Source: a virus. Taken from it: DNA of 31,218 nucleotides. Made by a program: the position numbers and the translations under genes. Shown piece after piece: positions 25,365 through 31,134 of this stretch (position 1 is the stretch's first letter; each line of letters begins with the position of its first letter). The notes beneath the pieces were generated by a model that was given only the letters and a program-made list of their open reading frames with translations, was not told the origin of the DNA and ran no database searches. The DNA lies in the IMG/VR virus record IMGVR_UViG_3300030102_005125, positions 16,589 through 47,806 of that record. One strand, given 5' to 3'.

Positions 25365-25774
25365 GTTATGCTGTGGCAAGACAAGAAAGATATGTTGGTA
25401 CAAAGAAAGGAAAAGAAGCAGCCACAAGATCTAAATTAAAATATCAAAAAAAATTGAGATCTACAGAAGCTGGTAGAATTAAATTAAAATATAGAAAGGT
25501 TAAATGTGAGCATGGTAAAGACGTTGCTGATTGGTGGCTAAAACAAAAACCTATGTGTTTTATATGTGGAGAAAGTGTCGTTTACGAAAAGGCACCTTCT
25601 AGAAAAAATACTAGAAGCAATGCTAATGAATTGGTTATTGATCACAATCACAAGATAAAAAAATTTGTTCCTAGACATTTACTATGTCAACGGCATAATT
25701 TAGGTTACGGTATGTTTCAAGAAAGCGTAGAACAATTACAAAGAGCAATAGAATATAAAAGGAGGTATGGATGA
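25361..25774 (+). CDS. Recombination endonuclease VII-like (Holliday-junction resolvase)
   Basis: 137 aa. The first ~60 residues are basic and helical (Lys/Arg-rich). The endonuclease VII core follows: KPMCFICGES (Cys66, Cys69), LVIDHNHKIKKFVPRHLLC (Asp94, His95, His97, Cys109) and QRHNLGYGMF (His112, Asn113). In T4 gp49 the Zn ligands are four cysteines and the catalytic residues are Asp40, His41 and Asn62. Here the catalytic residues are conserved, but the fourth Zn ligand is His instead of Cys. The enzyme resolves branched DNA before packaging or acts in recombination. It overlaps the polymerase gene by ATGA and the next gene by ATGA, so it is cotranslated. Confidence 0.85.
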   Translation: MSYAVARQERYVGTKKGKEAATRSKLKYQKKLRSTEAGRIKLKYRKVKCEHGKDVADWWLKQKPMCFICGESVVYEKAPSRKNTRSNANELVIDHNHKIKKFVPRHLLCQRHNLGYGMFQESVEQLQRAIEYKRRYG

Positions 25775-26292
25775 GTTGGATATGTAAAACACTTTTAATT
25801 TGTTTAACATTTAAACCTGTCATGGATTACAAAAACAATGATGAATTTATATATCAAGTTCGTGCATGTGCATTACATTTGAACTCTATGCATGTTGAAG
25901 CAGACCGAGTGCCTGTAAATCTCATAGTTGCACAAGCTATACATGAGTCAAATTGGGGCAAATCTAGATTTGCTGTTGAAGCAAACAATCTTCTTGGGAT
26001 ACGCACATTTGACCCAACTGATGATCAACTAAAGCCGCTTAATAATCCTAATGCGACGTGGGGGCTTAGGATCTTTGAGACAAAGTGCGAATCCATTTCG
26101 TATTATATGGATTTATTAAATCATAATCATCATTATTATAAGTTTAGAAGTGAGCGAATAAGTCAGCATTTCAGCGATAAAATAGACTTAGAAAAACTAG
26201 CTATGACACTTGCAATATATGCTGAAGATGTATATTATACGCAAAAAATCATCAGAACAATTAGAGAACTAGAGGCCTATGACAGAGACTAA
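25771..26292 (+). CDS. Glucosaminidase-like peptidoglycan hydrolase (GH73/Bax type)
   Basis: 173 aa with AGGAGG a few bases before ATG 25771. The core segment VNLIVAQAIHESNWGKSRFA then VEANNLLGIRTF is the GH73/Bax signature, with Glu59 as probable catalytic acid. NATWGLRIFETKCESISYYM and LAIYAEDVYYTQKI match the later conserved segments. The hydrophobic N-terminus (WICKTLLICLTF) could be an export signal, unlike the lysozyme at 15899-16339. It cuts peptidoglycan sugar chains. Location in the replication region rather than with the late genes suggests a role other than lysis, for example reshaping the host wall early, but this is inference. Confidence 0.8.
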   Translation: MSWICKTLLICLTFKPVMDYKNNDEFIYQVRACALHLNSMHVEADRVPVNLIVAQAIHESNWGKSRFAVEANNLLGIRTFDPTDDQLKPLNNPNATWGLRIFETKCESISYYMDLLNHNHHYYKFRSERISQHFSDKIDLEKLAMTLAIYAEDVYYTQKIIRTIRELEAYDRD

Positions 26293-27415
26293 GAAACCCG
26301 GGTACCGAGAACAAGGCAAAGCTAGATCTGGCAATGTCAAAAGTAATTTTGCAATTAACCCAGAGCAAATGGAATTTGAAAGAAGAAAAGTTCTTGAACA
26401 AATGTCTACAAAAGTTGACCAAAAGAAACTTAACAACATGGCTGCAGTTGCAGCTACGGTAGAACCAAAATATTTTAAAACAACCAATTTACTTAAAAAT
26501 GGAAAACCAGCAGAATATGATAGCACAGAGGGTAAGGGTGAACAACGTGAGCCTACCATGCGTGTATTATCATTGGGAGCTGGTGTGCAATCATCGTGTT
26601 TAGCATTGATGGCACAAGAAGGATTAACAAAGCATAAACCAGATTATATGATATTTGCTGATACTGGATGGGAACCTAAATTTGTGTATGAGCATGTAGA
26701 ATACCTTAAAAAAGCAATAACGATTTGTCCGCTGATTACTGTAGAGAGAGGAAACATCAGAGAAGACCTTATCAAAGCAGCGAATCCAATACCAGGATCT
26801 AAAGAAGAGGAAAAATCATTTGCTGGACGTGTACCAAACCCTCCGCTGTTTGCTGCACGACAAGGTGGACGTGTGGGGATGCTTTATCGTCAGTGTACGC
26901 ATGACTATAAAGTTATCCCTATTCAAAAAAAGATTAGAGAATTACTTGGTGTAAAGCCGAAACACAGAGTGCCTAAAGATATGATTGTAGAACAATGGAT
27001 AGGCATATCTACAGATGAAGCTATGCGTATGAAAAAAGCTAGATTACCGTGGTTAGAATCAAGATGGCCCTTAATAGAAATGGGTATGTCACGTATGGAT
27101 TGTCTTAATTGGTATCGAGATATAAAAAAACATCCTATGCCTGGCAAATCATCGTGCATAGGTTGTCCTTATCATCACAATGATCAATGGAAAAACATGC
27201 AAAAAAATTACCCTGAAGATTTTGCTGATGCCGTAGAAGTAGACAATCTTATTAGAAACGGTTTAAAAAACTCAGAAGCAAAGTTATATTTACACAAATC
27301 AGCTAAACCATTGGGAGAAATAAATTTCTTAGAACCAAAGAAACAAGCATCATTATTTGGTGAAACATTTGATGAAGAATTTGCAGACGAATGTGAAGGC
27401 TTGTGTGGAGTTTGA
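26279..27415 (+). CDS. PP-loop ATPase, PAPS reductase/DndC-like (adenine nucleotide alpha hydrolase fold)
   Basis: 378 aa. After ~90 basic, poorly structured residues, the catalytic core begins: VLSLGAGVQSSCLALM (PP-loop, 97-111), MIFADTGWEPKFVYEHVEYL (124-143), then LYRQCTHDYKVIPIQKKIRE (Cys206) and VEQWIGISTDEAMRM. Cysteines at 206, 275, 293 and 296 (SSCIGCPYH) could bind an Fe-S cluster, and the tail ECEGLCGV adds two more. These features are shared by phage 'PAPS reductase-like' proteins and the DndC family, which activate a substrate with ATP for sulfur or reductive chemistry. The true substrate is unknown. It overlaps the upstream gene by 14 bases and the small zinc-ribbon gene downstream. 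Confidence 0.8.
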   Translation: MTETKKPGYREQGKARSGNVKSNFAINPEQMEFERRKVLEQMSTKVDQKKLNNMAAVAATVEPKYFKTTNLLKNGKPAEYDSTEGKGEQREPTMRVLSLGAGVQSSCLALMAQEGLTKHKPDYMIFADTGWEPKFVYEHVEYLKKAITICPLITVERGNIREDLIKAANPIPGSKEEEKSFAGRVPNPPLFAARQGGRVGMLYRQCTHDYKVIPIQKKIRELLGVKPKHRVPKDMIVEQWIGISTDEAMRMKKARLPWLESRWPLIEMGMSRMDCLNWYRDIKKHPMPGKSSCIGCPYHHNDQWKNMQKNYPEDFADAVEVDNLIRNGLKNSEAKLYLHKSAKPLGEINFLEPKKQASLFGETFDEEFADECEGLCGV

Positions 27416-27587
27416 TCGTAAGTTTGTAAGACCTGGACCAGAGTTTAGATGCTACAATTGTGGCAAATGGTTTACTAGACTGTTATACTGGACAGATAAA
27501 AAATTTAACCCGCAACAGAAACATAAGTTGCATTTTTTATGTGGGGCTGTTTGCGCAACGGAGAAATATGAGCGAAGTAATAAGTAA
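27405..27587 (+). CDS. Small zinc-ribbon protein
   Basis: About 60 aa from GTG 27405, chosen because GAAGG lies five bases upstream; the same frame is open further upstream, inside the PP-loop gene. The protein has two Cys pairs, RCYNCGKWF (CxxC) and FLCGAVCATE (CxxxC), about 30 residues apart, with basic residues between (KKFNPQQKHK), the layout of a structural zinc ribbon. It is probably a DNA-, RNA- or protein-binding factor. It overlaps the PP-loop gene at its start and the 2OG oxygenase at its end, so it is likely made together with them. I do not recognise a named family. Confidence 0.65.
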   Translation: MEFDRKFVRPGPEFRCYNCGKWFTRLLYWTDKKFNPQQKHKLHFLCGAVCATEKYERSNK

Positions 27588-28206
27588 AATACCAATACAA
27601 GATACAAGATTGTTTTACAAAAGGTACAACAATTATGAAAATCTTAATAATTTATTAATGACAGAAATAGAAAAAGAACGAGGTAACAATCCTAGTGGTA
27701 TGATAAGCACGAATCCTGGTTGTTGGCGTAGTATGTTTAAATTTGAATGTGAAAAAGAACTTATGAAACCAATAGGTATGATAATGTCAGCATATATGGA
27801 TCATTACTTTCCTAAAAAACCTATGGATGCAAGCATAACATATTGGACAAATGTAAACGAGACAGGTAGCAACAACATATTTCATTCACACTACCGTGCA
27901 GACGCAGATCTATCAGGTGTGTATTATGTACAAGGAGCTAACACAGGTCTAATTAGATTTGCTACACACGAACAAATGTATCGTATGATACCTAATCACA
28001 TGCCTCATGCTAATATGATAGCGCATTCACCTAGTGATGGTGACATACTTTGTTTTCCATCTTATCTTTTACATGATGTAGACATAAACAGAAGTAATAG
28101 ACAACGTATTACAATTGCTTTTAATGCAAAAATTAAGTTTAAAGAAGAATCAAACATAATAAATATGCCTGATAGGAGCAAAAAAGATGAATCATTGGAG
28201 AAATAA
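27568..28206 (+). CDS. 2-oxoglutarate-Fe(II) dioxygenase
   Basis: 212 aa from ATG 27568, which has CGGAGAA six bases upstream; the open frame also extends upstream to 27460 but only through the neighbouring gene. The double-stranded beta-helix core is visible: NIFHSHYRADADLSGVYYVQ (His106, His108 region), GLIRFATHEQ, SPSDGDILCFPSYLLHDVD (His169) and SNRQRITIAFNAKI (Arg180). This is the phage 2OG-Fe(II) oxygenase pattern of the PF13759-type: H-x-H/D, a distal His and an Arg that binds 2-oxoglutarate. Likely hydroxylates a protein, nucleotide or nucleic acid base. It forms a cassette with the PP-loop enzyme before it and the SufE-like gene after it. Confidence 0.75.
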   Translation: MSEVISKIPIQDTRLFYKRYNNYENLNNLLMTEIEKERGNNPSGMISTNPGCWRSMFKFECEKELMKPIGMIMSAYMDHYFPKKPMDASITYWTNVNETGSNNIFHSHYRADADLSGVYYVQGANTGLIRFATHEQMYRMIPNHMPHANMIAHSPSDGDILCFPSYLLHDVDINRSNRQRITIAFNAKIKFKEESNIINMPDRSKKDESLEK

Positions 28207-28339
28207 CGAAGAAATGGCGGTTTGGGACCCTGGTGAAAAAACGGCGGTTTTCAGCCAAATAAAAAAGCTCATAATTGCCCGGTATCGGGCTTTAAGAGAG
28301 TGGGCTGTGTGTTTGTACCCGGGTAAAAGACTAAAATGA
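28187..28339 (+). CDS. Small basic protein, 50 aa
   Basis: A 50-codon frame from ATG 28187 to TGA 28339 that fills the gap after the oxygenase gene. It has AGGAG eight bases upstream (28174-28178), starts within the last 20 bases of the oxygenase gene and overlaps the next start as ATGA. Sequence begins MNHWRNNEEMAVWDPGEKTA, continues with a basic helix (IKKLIIARYRALREWAVCL) and ends YPGKRLK. It is more G+C-rich than its surroundings and contains a hairpin. Function unknown; the helix pattern and Trp residues hint at a membrane-surface or nucleic-acid contact. Confidence 0.6.
   Translation: MNHWRNNEEMAVWDPGEKTAVFSQIKKLIIARYRALREWAVCLYPGKRLK
28277..28290 (+). promoter_or_regulatory. Short G+C-rich inverted repeat within a small gene
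   Basis: GCCCG-GTAT-CGGGC forms a perfect 5-bp stem with a four-base loop, with six A's upstream (28261-28266) and TTT right after it. In RNA it could be an attenuator, a weak intrinsic terminator or a processing site at the boundary between the oxygenase and the small exported gene. The T run is only three bases, so strong termination is unlikely. It overlaps coding sequence of the 50-aa gene. Confidence 0.3.
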
Positions 28340-28524
28340 CCCAATTATTTGTCTTGGTCATTAGTTTGTGGGGTTTTGATGGTAACGAGTGGGTTTACGT
28401 TGGTAATCAGATTGTGTTAAACGAACCTATGATAAAAGAGGAGTGTATGGAGATAAGAGAAGACTGGTCATGGCATGAACAAAATGAGTTTTATCGTTTT
28501 TCTATAGAGTGTCATGAAGCATGA
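28336..28524 (+). CDS. Small exported two-cysteine protein
   Basis: 62 aa, coupled by ATGA to the gene before it. A hydrophobic N-terminus (MTQLFVLVISLWGF) lacking charge could be a signal peptide. The mature part has a short beta stretch (EWVYVGNQIVLNEP) and two cysteines at about 36 and 59 (EECMEIREDW, FSIECHEA) suited to a disulfide in the periplasm. Two proteins on the minus strand (29174-29479 and 29855-30079) share the arrangement of hydrophobic lead, beta stretch, first Cys in a helix and a final Cys. The family is unnamed to me. Overlaps the SufE-like gene by 11 bases. Confidence 0.6.
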   Translation: MTQLFVLVISLWGFDGNEWVYVGNQIVLNEPMIKEECMEIREDWSWHEQNEFYRFSIECHEA

Positions 28525-28987
28525 TAAATGTGGCACACCTGATTGTTGTCAGGAGTGTGGACCAATACAAACTAAACTAAATAGATACGTACAAATACTT
28601 AGTAACATAGAAGATGATCAAGACAAGTACGTGTGGATCATGGATTTTGGTAAAAATTCTTTGCCTATGGATGAAGAACATAAAGCACCATCGTTTGAAG
28701 TAAAAGGATGTCAAACACAAACTTGGTTGGTGCCACACTTTGTAGATTATAAAATATATTTTACTGCAGATTCAGCTGCACTTATATCTAAAGGTATGGT
28801 TAGTATAATAGCAGACGTGTACAGTGGCTCGAGCGCCCAGGACATCAACGAATTTGATCAGGATAATTTTAACGAATTAAAGCTAGATACTTTACTTACA
28901 CCAGGTAGAAATAACGGTGTGCATAGTATGTTAAAGAAAGTTAAAACTTATGCCAATAATTTTAATAATTTTATTAATGCTACTTGA
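28514..28987 (+). CDS. sufE: SufE-like Fe-S cluster assembly sulfur acceptor, with Cys-rich N-terminus
   Basis: 157 aa. The SufE fold is clear: YVWIMDFGKNSLPMDEEHKA, FEVKGCQTQTWLVPHFVDYK (active-site Cys66; 'V.GCqsqvWl'), IYFTADSAALISKGMVSIIA ('gdSDA.iv.Gl..il'), VYSGSSAQDINEFD and LLTPGRNNGVHSMLKKVKTY ('Lsp.R.nGl..m...i...a'). SufE takes sulfur from the cysteine desulfurase SufS and hands it to the Fe-S scaffold. The first 16 residues are not part of normal SufE: MKHDKCGTPDCCQECG has four cysteines (6, 11, 12, 15) that could bind metal or accept sulfur. The phage presumably boosts or redirects host sulfur transfer. It ends the rightward block and overlaps the minus-strand operon by eight bases. 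Confidence 0.85.
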   Translation: MKHDKCGTPDCCQECGPIQTKLNRYVQILSNIEDDQDKYVWIMDFGKNSLPMDEEHKAPSFEVKGCQTQTWLVPHFVDYKIYFTADSAALISKGMVSIIADVYSGSSAQDINEFDQDNFNELKLDTLLTPGRNNGVHSMLKKVKTYANNFNNFINAT

Positions 28988-29183
28988 TGACTTTTTTTAG
29001 CCACAAATATAACGCGTAACAAGCAAATAAATAAATTGTTGCAACACCTACATCTATTAGGTGTTCTCTCATGTGGTATATAAATTCTATTCCTGCTTGA
29101 ACGTCGCCCATGCTACCACTTTCGTTGATGGTAACGTTTTTAGTTCCTTCAAAATTTTCTATAGTTTGTTCCACTAATCCCAC
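28980..29183 (-). CDS. Small tail-anchored membrane protein
   Basis: 67 aa. The N-terminal 30 residues are soluble and polar (MGLVEQTIENFEGTKNVTIN), with a Gly/Ser-rich turn. A hydrophobic helix at about 45-62 (VGVATIYLFACYALYLWL) then sits near the C-terminus and ends in KKVIK. This orientation, with a soluble N-terminus and a C-terminal membrane anchor with basic end, fits a tail-anchored protein. It is the last gene of the leftward string and converges with the SufE-like gene. Possible roles include superinfection exclusion or lysis; nothing specific is seen. Confidence 0.6.
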   Translation of the reverse strand: MGLVEQTIENFEGTKNVTINESGSMGDVQAGIEFIYHMREHLIDVGVATIYLFACYALYLWLKKVIK

Positions 29184-29479
29184 TTAGCTTTAGCACGTAG
29201 TGACCATCTTTTAAAAGCTTCTGCATCTATATCTTTTTTAACCAATGTAGCACCATCTGGTATTTCATTGTATAAAGAAATTACTTCTCCATCTTCTATG
29301 TGCACAATACCTGGACCACAAAAAGCATCTTTAACAAATTTAGTATTTTTCTTTTTCATTAATCTTACTTCTTTCATGCAAGCTGATAATGATTCCATAG
29401 GAATGTATTGTGTCATTTGACTTTCCTGGTCATTCATATTACCAAAAACAAACATAAGAATTACGCTAATAACTTCCAT
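29174..29479 (-). CDS. Small exported protein with two cysteines
   Basis: 101 aa. The N-terminal hydrophobic stretch MEVISVILMFVFGNMN looks like a signal peptide or anchor. Next are QYIPMESLSACMKEVRLMKK and NTKFVKDAFCGPGIVHIEDG (Cys at about 34 and 54), then a C-terminal helix (AEAFKRWSLRAKAKWD). The two cysteines in a short span suggest a periplasmic disulfide. It overlaps its upstream neighbour by 14 bases and its downstream neighbour by 10, so it is part of one transcript. Related in layout to the exported proteins at 28336-28524 and 29855-30079. Confidence 0.6.
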   Translation of the reverse strand: MEVISVILMFVFGNMNDQESQMTQYIPMESLSACMKEVRLMKKKNTKFVKDAFCGPGIVHIEDGEVISLYNEIPDGATLVKKDIDAEAFKRWSLRAKAKWD

Positions 29480-29858
29480 TTGCTCTCACTTTGTCTTCGA
29501 GCTTTTCTGTATCTTGAATTAATTTTTCAATATCCTGTTGAGCTCTTTTTATATTTACGGTATTACTCATCATACCCTCCATTTCTTCTTGCATAGCTTC
29601 TATTTGAGTTGCCATAAATTCAATTAACATGTCCTGCTGACTATCGGCAGGCAAATTACCCATCTCGCCACGAGGCCATTTAATTCTAAATTCTGTATTT
29701 TTTTCAACTTCAACAATCATTAACTTGCCTTGGGTCTCAATATTATTTAGGCGTTCAATCACACCAAAATATGCCCACACACCTAGAGCTGTAGCTCCGA
29801 GTATACTGAGCAGGTTGCGCATAGGCATGCTTACACTTGTGTTGTCTGATATTTTCAT
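29466..29858 (-). CDS. Membrane-anchored coiled-coil protein, conserved in marine phages
   Basis: 130 aa. After a short polar lead (MKISDNTSVSMPMRN), one membrane helix (LLSILGATALGVWAYFGV, about 16-33) is followed by IERLNNIET, the segment EFRIKWPRGEMGNLPADS, and a long C-terminal coiled coil (DMLIEFMATQIEAMQEEMEG; RAQQDIEKLIQDTEKLEDKV). The N-terminal segment and the IKWPRGEMG block are of a kind I recognise from many marine phage genomes, where function is unassigned. The topology resembles inner-membrane spanins or holins, so a lysis role is possible. ATGA overlap with the preceding gene. Confidence 0.65.
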   Translation of the reverse strand: MKISDNTSVSMPMRNLLSILGATALGVWAYFGVIERLNNIETQGKLMIVEVEKNTEFRIKWPRGEMGNLPADSQQDMLIEFMATQIEAMQEEMEGMMSNTVNIKRAQQDIEKLIQDTEKLEDKVRANGSY

Positions 29859-30079
29859 AATGTATTTAATCCTTTTATAGGAAAAGCTTCAAAGGGTAAA
29901 CAATATCCCATGGTGGTTAAATTATTCTTATATTCCAATGGTTTAGATTCGTAAATGTTTAAGTAATCTGCAAGTGCTGTCATGCAACTATGTTCATCCG
30001 CATACAAAAAAGAATTTGTTTTAACCGATGGTAGATTAGGTTGTGATATCATTAAAAATAGAAGCCAAACTTTTATCAT
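29855..30079 (-). CDS. Small exported two-cysteine protein
   Basis: 74 aa. The N-terminal MIKVWLLFLMISQPNLPSVK reads as a signal peptide (basic start, hydrophobic core, then a polar/Pro turn). The mature part has NSFLYADEHSCMTALADYLN (Cys about 32) and NLTTMGYCLPFEAFPIKGL (Cys about 60). The pair is suited to a disulfide. Start and stop both overlap neighbours by ATGA. I infer a periplasmic protein that interferes with envelope processes, but no family is recognised. Confidence 0.6.
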   Translation of the reverse strand: MIKVWLLFLMISQPNLPSVKTNSFLYADEHSCMTALADYLNIYESKPLEYKNNLTTMGYCLPFEAFPIKGLNTL

Positions 30080-30150
30080 TGACCTATACTATAAATGCAT
30101 AGCAAACCTAGTGCTATTGATACCCAAATTGCATAGTATAAATATCTCAT
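30076..30150 (-). CDS. 24-aa membrane micropeptide
   Basis: A 24-codon frame (MRYLYYAIWVSIALGLLCIY then SIGQ) with an excellent ribosome site, AAAGGAG, six bases before its ATG. Its start overlaps the stop of the preceding gene (ATGA) and its stop overlaps the next start (ATGA), an arrangement that would be unlikely for a chance frame. The peptide is one transmembrane helix with a basic N-terminus and aromatic flank, and could be a pinholin-like or membrane-protein regulator. It occupies what otherwise would be a 67-base gap. Confidence 0.6.
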   Translation of the reverse strand: MRYLYYAIWVSIALGLLCIYSIGQ

Positions 30151-30788
30151 TTTTGCTCCTTTAAATCGTAAAAGTAATTAGTATCATCGCCTGCTGTCCA
30201 CTTACTTTTATTTTCTACTGAATAATATTCTGTTGACACTTTAAAATCAGGTTGTTTTGTTTCTGATGGTGTAAGTGATTTATCATAATATATAATTCTA
30301 TTGTTTGGTTGTGCTGCGTAGTGACCGTTGTCTAATTCTAAAATATTAAATGATTTATGTTCTTCTGGTACTTCGCTGTAGCTGGTGTTTAACGTGTTGT
30401 GATCAGAATGACAGTTGTCAATTGTAAGTAAATATTCTCCGTGATACCATTTCTTTGATGGTGCAAGATATTTACAACGAACACCTGCTATGGATTGTTT
30501 TTCTATTACAGTGAGATGATAACTAAACGCATCCCACAATTCTAATTCTTCTAATGGGAGATCATCTTTAACATCAGGGGAAGAAACAAAAGCACTAATA
30601 GGGAGCTTATCGTATAGAGCACCATATTCCGGCAAATACGTTTCAAAATATAAGGCTCTGCCTTGGATTGATTTACAACTAATCCAAACACCTTCTACAA
30701 AATCTCCATGTCCTTTTTGATGATCATATAAATAATGTTTTTTGACAAAGACTTTTATTGGAGGTAGATTTGCTACCAGGAACGCCAT
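30147..30788 (-). CDS. Conserved phage protein, unknown function (213 aa)
   Basis: 213 aa. The N-terminal half has a strong conserved-looking block: MAFLVANLPPIKVFVKKHYL, GHGDFVEGVWISCKSIQGRA, LYFETYLPEYGALYDKLPIS. I recognise this kind of block from marine phage genomes, but not with a known function. The middle has WDAFSYHLTVIEKQSIAGVR and KKWYHGEYLLTIDNCHSD, and the C-terminus is polar. No signal peptide, membrane segment or metal motif is apparent. Largest gene of the leftward string. It starts by TAATG overlap and ends by ATGA overlap with the micropeptide. Confidence 0.65.
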   Translation of the reverse strand: MAFLVANLPPIKVFVKKHYLYDHQKGHGDFVEGVWISCKSIQGRALYFETYLPEYGALYDKLPISAFVSSPDVKDDLPLEELELWDAFSYHLTVIEKQSIAGVRCKYLAPSKKWYHGEYLLTIDNCHSDHNTLNTSYSEVPEEHKSFNILELDNGHYAAQPNNRIIYYDKSLTPSETKQPDFKVSTEYYSVENKSKWTAGDDTNYFYDLKEQK

Positions 30789-31060
30789 TATGGTTTTCTT
30801 TGTTGTTTCTTATATTCTTTTGTCAAGTATTTATTGACTTTTGATTTACTGTAAGATTGTTTCATAAAATCCTTACTAAATTTTTTAGCTCTTTCTGATG
30901 CTGATCTTACATCTTTAAGTATTTTTTTAGTTTCATTATCCATTTTAATCTTATCAGATGCTTGTTTAAATGTTTTTAATTGTTCTTTTACTTTAGGTTT
31001 AGTTTTCTTTTGTTTTAAAGCTTTACCAAATCCTCTTAATGCTATTCCAAATATACCCAT
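30788..31060 (-). CDS. Small, very basic protein
   Basis: 90 aa. After a short hydrophobic lead (MGIFGIALRGFGKALKQ) it is almost wholly Lys-rich and helical (KTKPKVKEQLKTFKQASDKI; TKKILKDVRSASERAKKFSK; KSKVNKYLTKEYKKQQRKP). The high positive charge suggests binding to nucleic acid or to negatively charged membranes. It may be a virion-packaged or host-chromatin-directed protein. Its ATG overlaps an upstream stop and its TAA overlaps the next ATG, so it is cotranslated with its neighbours. Confidence 0.6.
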   Translation of the reverse strand: MGIFGIALRGFGKALKQKKTKPKVKEQLKTFKQASDKIKMDNETKKILKDVRSASERAKKFSKDFMKQSYSKSKVNKYLTKEYKKQQRKP

Positions 31061-31134
31061 TATTTACCCCTCATGTAAGTTTTGTTGGGATGGTAGTATA
31101 ACCATTTTAAAAATTTATTCCAGTACTTTAGCAT
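31060..31134 (-). CDS. Small basic peptide gene, 24 aa (or about 40 aa from an upstream GTG)
   Basis: From ATG 31134 the frame encodes MLKYWNKFLKWLYYHPNKTY then MRGK and overlaps the next ATG as TAATG (31058-31062). The aromatic and basic make-up suggests a membrane-surface helix. No clear ribosome site precedes it. The same frame is open upstream to a GTG at 31182, so a longer product of about 40 aa is possible. The overlap geometry matches the rest of the leftward string, which is the main support. Confidence 0.4.
   Translation of the reverse strand: MLKYWNKFLKWLYYHPNKTYMRGK

Noticed and set aside
26279-27415. True assimilatory PAPS reductase for sulfate metabolism
   Set aside because: The PP-loop and cysteine pattern match the phage 'PAPS reductase-like'/DndC group rather than CysH, and no other sulfate-assimilation gene is nearby.
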